Shown in pieces: positions 1 through 5,175 of a stretch of DNA of 8,974 nucleotides. The notes under the pieces were generated by a model. The model was not told where the DNA came from. It did no database searches and saw only the letters and a list, made by a program, of their open reading frames with translations. The DNA comes from Bordetella parapertussis (lineage in GTDB: Bacteria > Pseudomonadota > Gammaproteobacteria > Burkholderiales > Burkholderiaceae_B), in contig CAMEAW010000114.1 in the NCBI GenBank assembly GCA_945911685.1, positions 1 through 8,974 on the forward strand, written 5' to 3'. A program made the position numbers and the translations under genes. The stretch's first letter is position 1, and the number at the start of each line of letters is the position of its first letter.

Positions 1-1023
1 GCACAGATGATCGGCAAGCCAGTTCGCGTGCAATGGATGCGTCACGATGAAACCGCGTTAGCACCCAAGAGCCCCCCACGGTCGATGGACTTTGAGGCGA
101 GCTTCGACGCGCAGGGCAATGTGACAGGCTGGCAAAGTGATTTCTATATAGCCTTAAACCACATTGCGGCGTTTAAGCCTTTGGATTTTCCGTTGCTCGC
201 CACCGCCGAGACGGGTAATCCCCGCCCTGGTAACTGGGTCGGCTTTCTCTTTCAAAACACGGCTGCACCCTACGTGCTCCCCAATATTAAGGTCACTACA
301 AAGCATATCGAGCAGGCGATATTCCGCTCTTCGCACTTGCGTAGCCCTGGTCGTATCGAGAACAGTTTTGCCAATGAATCCTTTATGGATGAACTGGCGG
401 CGGCTGCCAAAGCTGATCCCGCTGAATTCCGCCTCAAACATATGTCAGACCCTAGGGCGCTTGACGTGATGAAGGCGGTGATGAAGGCTTCGAACTGGCA
501 AACTCGCCCAGGTCCAAATCCCGCAAGTGCTCAAGGCAATATTGCGAAGGGTCGCGGAATCTCGTACGTTCGCTACAACAACGCTATCACCTACGTTGCA
601 ACGGTAGCCGAGGTCGAAGTCGATCGCACCACGGGCCAGATTACTGTGACACGCGTCTGCGTGGCACACGACTGCGGACAAATCATCAATCCGGATGGCG
701 TGATCAATCAGGTTGAAGGTGGCGTGATCCAAACCGTCAGCCGTACGCTAATGGAAGAAGTGAAATGGACAGGCAATCAGGTGACGAGTGTTGACTGGGC
801 GAGCTACCCGATCTTGCGTTTCCCTGATGTCCCGAAAGTGATCACCACACTGATTGATCGCCCAGGACAACCAGTTTGGGGTGCTGGCGAACAAGCACCG
901 ACGACTGTTCCAGCAGCAATCGCCAACGCGGTGTATGACGCAATTGGTGTGAGATTGCGGACCATTCCGTTTACACCCGCTTCAGTGAAGCTAGCAATTA
1001 GTCAAGCACCGAAAGCCGCTTAA
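1..1023 (+). CDS. Molybdopterin-binding subunit of a xanthine dehydrogenase/isoquinoline 1-oxidoreductase-type hydroxylase (C-terminal part)
   Basis: This is the 3' part of a large-subunit gene of the molybdenum hydroxylase family; the frame is already open at base 1, so the first ATG in it (base 7) is internal. Family enzymes hydroxylate N-heterocycles or aldehydes with water as the oxygen source and pass electrons to an iron-sulfur partner. Visible family signatures, counted from base 1: RSPGRIENSFANESFMDEL near 114-132, a Cys/His stretch VCVAHDCGQIINPDG near 219-233, and WGAGEQAP near 293-300, where the Glu of GAGE is the expected catalytic base. The end, GVRLRTIPFTP near 316-326, is also typical. 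Relatives of the IorB/CoxL type are roughly 700-780 residues long, so about 400 residues and any 2Fe-2S partner gene lie to the left. The substrate cannot be told from this part. A strong terminator follows 25 bases after the stop. Confidence 0.92.
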   Translation, partial: AQMIGKPVRVQWMRHDETALAPKSPPRSMDFEASFDAQGNVTGWQSDFYIALNHIAAFKPLDFPLLATAETGNPRPGNWVGFLFQNTAAPYVLPNIKVTTKHIEQAIFRSSHLRSPGRIENSFANESFMDELAAAAKADPAEFRLKHMSDPRALDVMKAVMKASNWQTRPGPNPASAQGNIAKGRGISYVRYNNAITYVATVAEVEVDRTTGQITVTRVCVAHDCGQIINPDGVINQVEGGVIQTVSRTLMEEVKWTGNQVTSVDWASYPILRFPDVPKVITTLIDRPGQPVWGAGEQAPTTVPAAIANAVYDAIGVRLRTIPFTPASVKLAISQAPKAA

Positions 1024-1048
1024 CTGTCTCGTTCGCTTCAGATAAAAA

Positions 1049-1074
1049 AAACAGCCCTCTTCTGAGGGCTGTTT
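1049..1074 (+). terminator. Intrinsic terminator after the hydroxylase gene
   Basis: Perfect 11-bp inverted repeat (AAACAGCCCTC / GAGGGCTGTTT) with a 4-base TTCT loop. The stem is GC-rich at its core and is preceded by an A run (1044-1051), so the structure could also work in the opposite direction. It separates the hydroxylase transcription unit from the SMR gene 47 bases downstream. Confidence 0.88.
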
Positions 1075-1083
1075 CACTGCATC

Positions 1084-1092
1084 TGGTATTCT
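1084..1092 (+). promoter_or_regulatory. Possible extended -10 element for the SMR gene
   Basis: TGGTATTCT fits the TGnTATnnT extended -10 pattern and lies 28 bases before the TTG start, just after the terminator, which leaves little room for a good -35 box. The same nine bases recur at 2780-2788 at the head of the decayed SMR-like copy, which suggests this block travelled with the gene as its promoter. There is no experimental or statistical support beyond this. Confidence 0.3.
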
Positions 1093-1165
1093 GAATCTTT
1101 CTATTTGGACTTATTTTCCCTTGAGTATTTACTGGATATCGCTCTTACTAGCCGGTTTGTTTGAG
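1084..1165 (+). repeat. SMR promoter and 5' end: copy 1 of a dispersed repeat
   Basis: Bases 1084-1140 match 2780-2836 without gaps at 49 of 57 positions by hand count. Weaker similarity with a one-base gap continues to about 1165. The block holds the noncoding leader plus the first roughly 15 codons of the SMR gene. Confidence 0.75.
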
Positions 1166-1441
1166 GTTGGCTGGCCGCTTGGTTTAAAGCTCGCGGGTTT
1201 CCCCAATATGAAAATATGGGGCATCGCTTTAGCCGCGATCAGCATGACGCTAAGCGGCATTCTGCTTTGGTTCTCACTGAAAGAAATTCCGATCGGGACG
1301 GCCTATGCGGTCTGGACCTCAATTGGCGCTGTTGGCACGTTCACGATTGGAGTTCTGGTTTTTGGAGACCCCAGTATCCCCGTACGCTGGCTTGGTGTTG
1401 CTTTCATCATTCTGGGCGTAATTTTGCTAAAGATGGGTTAA
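1121..1441 (+). CDS. SMR family transporter, SugE/Gdx-like
   Basis: A 106-residue inner-membrane protein with four hydrophobic segments (about 4-22, 30-52, 58-80, 86-104), the standard length and layout of small multidrug resistance transporters, which act as antiparallel dimers driven by protons. Glu15 in the first helix (FEVGW) is the conserved proton/substrate-coupling acid, and the stretch GTAYAVWTSIGAVGT (about 60-74) is the SMR signature. Trp18 three residues after the Glu and the GTAYAVWT-IGAVG form favour the SugE/Gdx branch, some members of which export guanidinium, over EmrE. The start is TTG; the only upstream purine run (GGA at 1107-1109) is too far away for a good ribosome binding site. 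No ykkC-type guanidine riboswitch is recognisable upstream. It converges on the SRPBCC gene with 7 bases between the stops. The substrate is inferred, not shown. Confidence 0.9.
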   Translation: MSIYWISLLLAGLFEVGWPLGLKLAGFPNMKIWGIALAAISMTLSGILLWFSLKEIPIGTAYAVWTSIGAVGTFTIGVLVFGDPSIPVRWLGVAFIILGVILLKMG

Positions 1442-1448
1442 GTTATAT

Positions 1449-1922
1449 TCATTGCATCAACTCAACCAACTGATCCAGTGAGGCCCCCCAGCCGTGCTGG
1501 AACCCCATTTCATCATGCGCTTTCCTGCTAACTTCGTTCTGGTGCATGACATGAGCGGTGTAACTGGCGCCACCTTGACGAAGTGGGGCAAGCTTCAGAT
1601 CAACCACAAAGAAAAACCCAAGATTTTCATTTTCAGGCTGTGGTTTTGGTCGAAATCCCGGAGCAAACGCATTCGTCCAAACTAGGCGCTCTTGCGGCTC
1701 AAGCGCTAAAAAGCACCAAGAGTTGTCAGGCATATTTTTGCCTTCAGGCGATTGCATGACAGTTCGAAAGACGCCGCCAGGACGCAGATCAATCTCGCAC
1801 TCAACAACCTTCCATGGTCTTGGACAAAACCACCTCATCAAGATCATTGGATTGGTTAAACCTTCCCAGATCTGGGAAGGTGAGATATCTACCTCTCGGT
1901 GAAACCTTAGATCTAGATCCAC
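1449..1922 (-). CDS. SRPBCC/AHSA1-domain protein
   Basis: A 157-residue cytosolic protein filling one START/Bet v 1-like (SRPBCC) fold of the AHSA1 type, a helix-grip fold that binds small hydrophobic ligands or, in a few proteins, assists chaperones. Recognisable pieces are the opening helix motif SPSQIWEGLTNPMILMRWF (14-32), the RPGGVFRTVM strand pair (47-56), PQERLVWT near 76-83 and the closing helix GWGASLDQLVELM (144-156). Its specific role is unknown. The GTG start touches the stop codon of the upstream LprI-Ltp gene (TAAGTG), so the two are probably cotranscribed and translationally coupled; a GGGGG run eight bases before GTG may serve as the ribosome binding site. The coding sequence contains a perfect 22-bp palindrome at 1860-1881. 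It converges with the SMR gene. Confidence 0.85.
   Translation of the reverse strand: MDLDLRFHREVDISPSQIWEGLTNPMILMRWFCPRPWKVVECEIDLRPGGVFRTVMQSPEGKNMPDNSWCFLALEPQERLVWTNAFAPGFRPKPQPENENLGFFFVVDLKLAPLRQGGASYTAHVMHQNEVSRKAHDEMGFQHGWGASLDQLVELMQ
1860..1881. repeat. Perfect 22-bp palindrome inside the SRPBCC gene
   Basis: The half-site ACCTTCCCAGA is followed directly by its exact reverse complement, with no spacer. It lies about 42 bases after the GTG start, in codons for PSQIWEGL. As RNA it could form a roughly 9-bp stem closed by GAUC. It could be a protein-binding site or a translation-modulating hairpin, or it could be chance within conserved coding sequence. Confidence 0.6.
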
Positions 1923-2726
1923 TTAGCAAGCCCCCGCACGCTGCGCACCGAAAGTCGCTTGCTGCTGAGTAAACTTTGCGCCAGCGCGAGAAGAAAGTTG
2001 TTGAACGAGACCGTTACACGAAAACCCCATCATCTGGAGGTATTGTTTTGCGGATTTCACAGCCTCTTGGTTCCAGTCAACGTTCAGGCTGTCGACTGCT
2101 TTGGTCGCGTCATTGACATTAAAGCCGTTTCCGGCCTGAGACGAAAGTTGTTCGATCAACCCATCACGCGAAAATGCGCTGATGCTGAGATATGACTGTG
2201 CGGCCCTGACTGCATTTTTTTGTGGCCCAGTCAACGGTTGGGGTGCGCTTTTTGCGTTAGGCGTACTCGGTGCTGGCGCTGTGCTCTGTGCTGAGGGCGC
2301 AGGTGGTGCAGGTGGTGCAGCCAAGGCAGTCGAGCTACCGGCCAGAGTTTCAAGTTCTTTAGCGCGTACGGCTGTGGCTGACATGAAACAGTCATTGGCG
2401 TTGACTGCCGCGATTGTTCCTCCCTCTGGGTCGTAATAGAACTCACAGTTTTCATCACGGTAAGTGACCCAAGCGTCTTGGGCAAGTTGCAGTTGCTTTT
2501 TACGCTGCTCAGGCAGCTGATCCATGAGCTCTTTGTACGCTCTGTTCAAGCGGCCGCTCTGACGTTTTGATTCAGCTTCTAGGCAATCAATCATATTGCT
2601 CGTCACCCCGTTCGACTTGTCCATGCAGACAGAAAACTGTTTGGTTAAGCCGATATCTTGAGCGCCTGCAAGCTGAGACATACTGGCTAGAGTTAAAACC
2701 AGAATTAAATTTTTAATTGAAGCCAC
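1923..2726 (-). CDS. Periplasmic LprI/DUF1311-like protein fused to two Ltp repeats
   Basis: A 267-residue exported protein. Residues 1-22 form a Sec signal ending AGA|Q, with no lipobox Cys. Residues about 28-128 match the LprI N-terminal/DUF1311 family, with four cysteines (34, 48, 94, 113) likely forming two disulfides and the typical YRDENCEF...GGT...ND-CF...RAKEL pattern; the family name comes from a mycobacterial lysozyme inhibitor. A Pro/Ala/Ser linker spans about 131-166. Residues about 170-214 and 219-263 are two copies of the host cell surface-exposed lipoprotein (Ltp, PF07553) repeat: AAQSYLS...FSRDGLIEQLSS then SAKQYLQMMGFSCNGLVQQLSS. Ltp of a streptococcal temperate phage blocks superinfecting phage DNA entry. 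Start is GTG with a strong AAGGAG seven bases upstream. It heads a two-gene unit with the SRPBCC gene. Function in this organism is inference. Confidence 0.85.
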   Translation of the reverse strand: MASIKNLILVLTLASMSQLAGAQDIGLTKQFSVCMDKSNGVTSNMIDCLEAESKRQSGRLNRAYKELMDQLPEQRKKQLQLAQDAWVTYRDENCEFYYDPEGGTIAAVNANDCFMSATAVRAKELETLAGSSTALAAPPAPPAPSAQSTAPAPSTPNAKSAPQPLTGPQKNAVRAAQSYLSISAFSRDGLIEQLSSQAGNGFNVNDATKAVDSLNVDWNQEAVKSAKQYLQMMGFSCNGLVQQLSSRAGAKFTQQQATFGAQRAGAC

Positions 2727-2779
2727 AACACATCTCCTTTTTGGGATTGGGATAAATAGCCCCTTGGATAACCAATTTT

Positions 2780-2860
2780 TGGTATTCTAAATCTTTCTAT
2801 CTAGACTTATTTTGCTTTGAGTATTGACCGGATATTAATGTTATTGGTGGGTTTTTTGAA
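2780..2860 (+). pseudogene. Decayed remnant of an SMR promoter and 5' gene end
   Basis: This block repeats 1084-1165: 49 of 57 bases match up to 2836, including the possible extended -10 and the TTGAGTATT start region at 2817. Translating from that TTG gives MSIDRILMLLVGF, against MSIYWISLLLAGL in the intact gene, before a one-base loss in the T run (about 2852-2857) shifts the frame. Nothing SMR-like follows. It sits in the 286-base gap between the divergent LprI-Ltp and small secreted protein genes. The alternative is a short dispersed repeat that happens to include the start of the SMR gene. Confidence 0.6.
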
Positions 2861-2882
2861 AGATCTCTTTGAATAGACACCT

Positions 2883-2896
2883 GACTAAGCTCAGTC
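2883..2896. promoter_or_regulatory. Weak dyad upstream of the small secreted protein gene
   Basis: GACT-a-AGCT-c-AGTC is a 14-base near-palindrome with one non-pairing position per half. It lies about 117 bases before the ATG at 3013 and might be an operator. The rest of 2727-3012 is AT-rich and shows no convincing -35/-10 pair or RNA gene. Confidence 0.2.
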
Positions 2897-3012
2897 TTGC
2901 GAGCTTGTAAAATAAGAATCAAATCGGTATGCATCCATAAGACTCAGCACAAATCCAACTTACAACAGTTTTCAGCACGTAGTGTAAAAAATTAACCGAG
3001 AGGATCACAATA

Positions 3013-3414
3013 ATGATTGCCCGCTATTGCAGCCTTGTATTGATGTATTTCGTAGCCTGTGCATTTTCTACAACGAGCTTCGCCTCAGAATTGCCTAGTA
3101 TTAAAACAAAGACTGGAAGTTCTGTTTTTTACAAAGCACCCGTCACCAGAGCCGAAGCCTCTAAGTTGCGCGACTACCTAATTGAAGAAGAATTTTTTGA
3201 CGAGACGCCCAAAGAAGTCTTGCTCAGCAAAGAGGGTAAAACATATCAATTTAATTTTGTAGTGAAAAAAGGTATTGAGGCCGACCCAGAGTTTATCGCT
3301 GAAGCAAAGGTCTTTTCAAAGAGCATGAGCAAAGACGTGTTCAATAACGCGGCTGTCGACATACACGCGCTTGACGATAAGCTCAACTTACTAAAAGTTA
3401 TCGTCGCGTTCTGA
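3013..3414 (+). CDS. Small secreted protein of unknown function
   Basis: A 133-residue protein with a Sec signal (1-24, hydrophobic core LVLMYFVACAF, cleavage near SFA|S), leaving a mature domain of about 109 residues without cysteines or membrane segments. The mature part reads as one compact alpha/beta domain: SSVFYKAPVTRAEASKLRDY (36-55), then EEFFDETPKEVLL, a strand pair KTYQFNFVVKKG (76-87), a helix 92-109 and a C-terminal VDIHALDDKLNLLKVI (115-130). The VTxxEAxKLxDYL...FF pattern resembles short domains of unknown function that I have seen in other bacterial secreted proteins, but I cannot name a family with confidence. The ribosome binding site GAGAGGA lies eight bases before ATG. It is transcribed alone and converges with the patatin remnant. 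No function is proposed. Confidence 0.8.
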   Translation: MIARYCSLVLMYFVACAFSTTSFASELPSIKTKTGSSVFYKAPVTRAEASKLRDYLIEEEFFDETPKEVLLSKEGKTYQFNFVVKKGIEADPEFIAEAKVFSKSMSKDVFNNAAVDIHALDDKLNLLKVIVAF

Positions 3415-3519
3415 ATATTGAAAACAGCCTGTGCCGAACATGCGGGCCCGCGAATCACCCTGTGTAAATGCTCGGGGGTGGGTCACTGTCCCGCCTGGCT
3501 AGGGCTGACGGTGGTAATT
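3415..3519. other. GC-rich spacer with two short inverted repeats
   Basis: The spacer between the convergent small secreted protein gene and the patatin remnant has no gene. It holds a perfect 10-bp palindrome GCGGGCCCGC (3442-3451) and a GC-rich hairpin GGTGGG-tcactgt-CCCGCC (3477-3495, one wobble pair). Neither is followed by a T run in either direction, so they are poor intrinsic terminators. The GGGTCACTGTCCC core resembles repetitive intergenic sequences seen in some proteobacteria; that is only an impression. Confidence 0.35.
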
Positions 3520-3834
3520 TTAGGCCCAGAATTCTTTGATTGTTGCCGCTTTAATTTTTGACCGCTCATAGCCCGTACGCAATTCATCAGCAATTTGCTT
3601 GGGGTCAAGTAAGTCAACGCCTTTTGGGGTGCCGGCAACTACCCACTTCACTTTTGTACCGGTAGCCTTAACGTCTTCAATGTTTTGAGCAATGGGATGA
3701 GGGATGGTGGTTAGAATTGCGCCCGTCACGCCATCAGTCAAAGTGATAATCAGCGCTCTTTTTGAGCCGGCTACCAAATCCACATGCGCTGGATTAGAGC
3801 AAATTCCACCATCCATGACATAAGTTGAAACTCA
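3520..3834 (-). pseudogene. 3' remnant of a second Tat-type patatin gene
   Basis: The 98 residues encoded from 3816 down to the TAA at 3520 match the C-terminus of the intact patatin (gene at 6967-8073) at 85 of 98 positions with no gaps, starting at the MDGG that contains the catalytic Asp. Base-level similarity (3520-3823 against 6967-7270) is about 230 of 304. In-frame homology extends two codons upstream (YV) and is then lost; reading back meets TGA at 3832-3834. The Tat signal, oxyanion-hole glycines and GTSAG nucleophile elbow are all missing, so no active enzyme can be made. The internal ATG has no visible ribosome binding site. The many synonymous differences mean the two genes diverged under selection before this one was broken. 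Confidence 0.85.
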
Positions 3835-3838
3835 ACTT
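3822..3838. repeat. Short perfect hairpin at the patatin-remnant junction
   Basis: AAGTTGA, a three-base AAC loop, then TCAACTT form a perfect 7-bp AT-rich stem. It lies exactly where patatin homology ends and just after the lipoprotein stop codon. There is no T run on the minus strand, so it is at best a weak terminator; it may mark the rearrangement breakpoint. Confidence 0.35.
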
Positions 3839-3844
3839 TAAGCA

Positions 3845-4651
3845 CTACTGCATTTCAGCGGGTGTTAACTCAATGGCATCGATGAACAAGCCATCAGCAA
3901 TTTCTTTAAAAATCTTGTTGTAAACAGCGGGGTCGGTACTCTGAGCCTCTCCTTGCGAGCTGTTCAGAAAACTAGACACTCTTACTCTCAGAGTCGTTGT
4001 GGTTGACTCGGGATAGTTTGTGTCCAGCGAGAAGGTTGTTTGATACCCCCCGCCAAGGCAAAACCCATCTGGACTCAAAGCCGCGTGTTTGATCATTTTT
4101 TGTTCGGCTGCGGGCGTCCCATCCGAATTGGCGCAATAAGTCGTTGGCTTTCCGTTGATTATCTTAGAGTGCGAGATTCCAGATGGACATGCGTAAGTGG
4201 GCGCTCGAATCCCAGCGCACTGTTGGCTTTTATCTTTATACAATTCGTTAATTGAGCTAGCGACAGTTTGAGGAGGCTTAGCGAACTTACGGGTCTGCAT
4301 TGCTCGTAGCTCTAATCTTGAAACCTGTCGAGAGTTATCTGGAGCTGTCCCGCAGTCAAAAAAAGCGTCATGCGCCTTTCCGCTCCTACAGGCATTACCA
4401 CCACTAGATACGCTTCGCGGGATCGGTGACGTGATTGATTTTCCAGTTCGGCGACACTCCTCTTGAGCGACTTCTCTAAGTTCATCTATCGGCGCGCAGG
4501 CATAAAGGCTCAGTGTCGAGGCTCTGACACTTGTTCCTGATCGACTGACTTGTAGCGCGGGCGCACAAGCGGTTAATGCGATACCAAGAAATATCAGCAA
4601 GCCAGTCTTAAGGCATGAAGCTATTGGCGATGTAGCATAAATATTTGGCAT
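3845..4651 (-). CDS. Predicted outer-membrane lipoprotein, QTR-motif family, Cys-rich variant
   Basis: A 268-residue lipoprotein: residues 1-28 are a signal with lipobox LTAC, Cys29 being the expected lipidated residue. It shares two blocks with the lipoprotein at 5176-5811: an N-terminal EECRRTGK...FFDCG block (Cys66 and Cys100), running into LELRAMQTRKF (114-123), and a C-terminal TLRVRVSSF...VYNKIFKEIADGLFID block (220-259). The paralogue has about 60 fewer residues in all, and the extra length here includes a central stretch with Cys145, 155, 173 and 198 (about 140-200) that looks like an inserted disulfide-bonded segment. The RxMQTRxF and Y-x-x-(I/L)F-x-x-I-x-x-x-LF patterns recur in proteobacterial lipoproteins of unknown function. 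It is 37 bases behind the BamE-like gene and probably cotranscribed. The ATG has no clear ribosome binding site, fitting translation as a downstream cistron. Function unknown. Confidence 0.8.
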   Translation of the reverse strand: MPNIYATSPIASCLKTGLLIFLGIALTACAPALQVSRSGTSVRASTLSLYACAPIDELREVAQEECRRTGKSITSPIPRSVSSGGNACRSGKAHDAFFDCGTAPDNSRQVSRLELRAMQTRKFAKPPQTVASSINELYKDKSQQCAGIRAPTYACPSGISHSKIINGKPTTYCANSDGTPAAEQKMIKHAALSPDGFCLGGGYQTTFSLDTNYPESTTTTLRVRVSSFLNSSQGEAQSTDPAVYNKIFKEIADGLFIDAIELTPAEMQ

Positions 4652-4688
4652 TTTATTTGGCGGTAGTTTTTAAGATATCAAAGCACGT

Positions 4689-5066
4689 TCAGTAGGATGT
4701 CTGACGGTACTGAACAGTCTCTACTCGATGTTCACGATCAAATTTTATTACCACGATCATTGTTCTAGTAGATCGAACTGAGACCATTCCATTGTTGCCG
4801 TGGGCCGTTTCAGATTCGGTCATAATTTTGTCGTATACCCAAGTCTCTGTCTCATCTTTGTTTGACGTGACAATGTTGGGGCTGCTAAGGGCGCTGATCA
4901 CATCTGCACTGCTCGCGCCTTTCTTGACAATCATTTGAACATTGCCCAGGGTCACTTTCTGAGTTTCAATTTGACGGGCGGGTATTGTTGCGAACGGGGC
5001 TGGCGAAGAACAGCCAAGAAGTGCGCAGCACAAAACTCCACTCGATATAAAACATAACGGTTTCAT
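4689..5066 (-). CDS. BamE/SmpA-OmlA-like lipoprotein
   Basis: A 125-residue lipoprotein with lipobox LLGC and acylation expected at Cys19, so it should be anchored in an envelope membrane, most likely the outer one. The mature part matches the SmpA/OmlA (BamE) type: VKKGASSADVISALSSPNIV (47-66) gives the G-x-S-x-x-x-V-x-x-x-L-x-x-P helix pattern, followed by ETWVYDK (74-80) and the paired strands MIVVIKFD and RVETVQY (103-120). True BamE supports the BAM complex, which inserts outer-membrane beta-barrels; this copy is more likely a specialised relative because it sits between two lipoproteins of another family. ATG is preceded at seven bases by GAGG, a good ribosome binding site. A perfect 16-bp palindrome (5097-5112) lies 31 bases upstream of the ATG and may control it. 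It likely leads an operon with the gene ending at 3845. Confidence 0.85.
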   Translation of the reverse strand: MKPLCFISSGVLCCALLGCSSPAPFATIPARQIETQKVTLGNVQMIVKKGASSADVISALSSPNIVTSNKDETETWVYDKIMTESETAHGNNGMVSVRSTRTMIVVIKFDREHRVETVQYRQTSY

Positions 5067-5096
5067 TTCAGAGCCTCTTGTTGTCTAGAGAATAAC

Positions 5097-5112
5097 TGAT
5101 CGAATTCGATCA
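5097..5112. promoter_or_regulatory. Perfect 16-bp palindrome, candidate operator of the BamE-like gene
   Basis: TGATCGAATTCGATCA is an exact spacer-less palindrome, extended by two further pairs after one mismatch on each side. On the minus strand it directly follows a TAAAAT (5112-5117) that could be a -10 box, placing it over the start site, as expected for a repressor site. The -35 region is poor. As RNA it lacks a minus-strand U run, so I prefer operator to terminator. Confidence 0.4.
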
Positions 5113-5175
5113 TTTTAGGTTGATTTGTTTCGAATGTTGGTGCTATTTCATTTCTATAGGCTCTAGTTTGATGGC

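Noticed and set aside
1075..1120. A guanidine (ykkC-type) riboswitch before the SugE/Gdx-like gene
   Set aside because: Only 46 bases separate the terminator from the start, and neither the paired ACGR-loop hairpins of the mini-ykkC class nor any longer conserved core is visible.
1436..1467. Bidirectional terminator between the convergent SMR and SRPBCC genes
   Set aside because: GGTTAAGTT and AACTCAACC pair with one wobble or mismatch, but the 14-base loop, AT-rich stem and absence of a T run make it unlikely.
2182..2436. Plus-strand open frame of 84 codons opposite the LprI-Ltp gene, rich in Gly/Ala
   Set aside because: It mirrors the Pro/Ala linker of the real gene on the other strand and has no ribosome binding site or recognisable motif.
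3520..3816. An independent 98-residue protein gene
   Set aside because: It equals the C-terminus of the patatin paralogue, lacks the nucleophile and signal, has no ribosome binding site, and in-frame homology continues upstream of the ATG, so it is a gene remnant.
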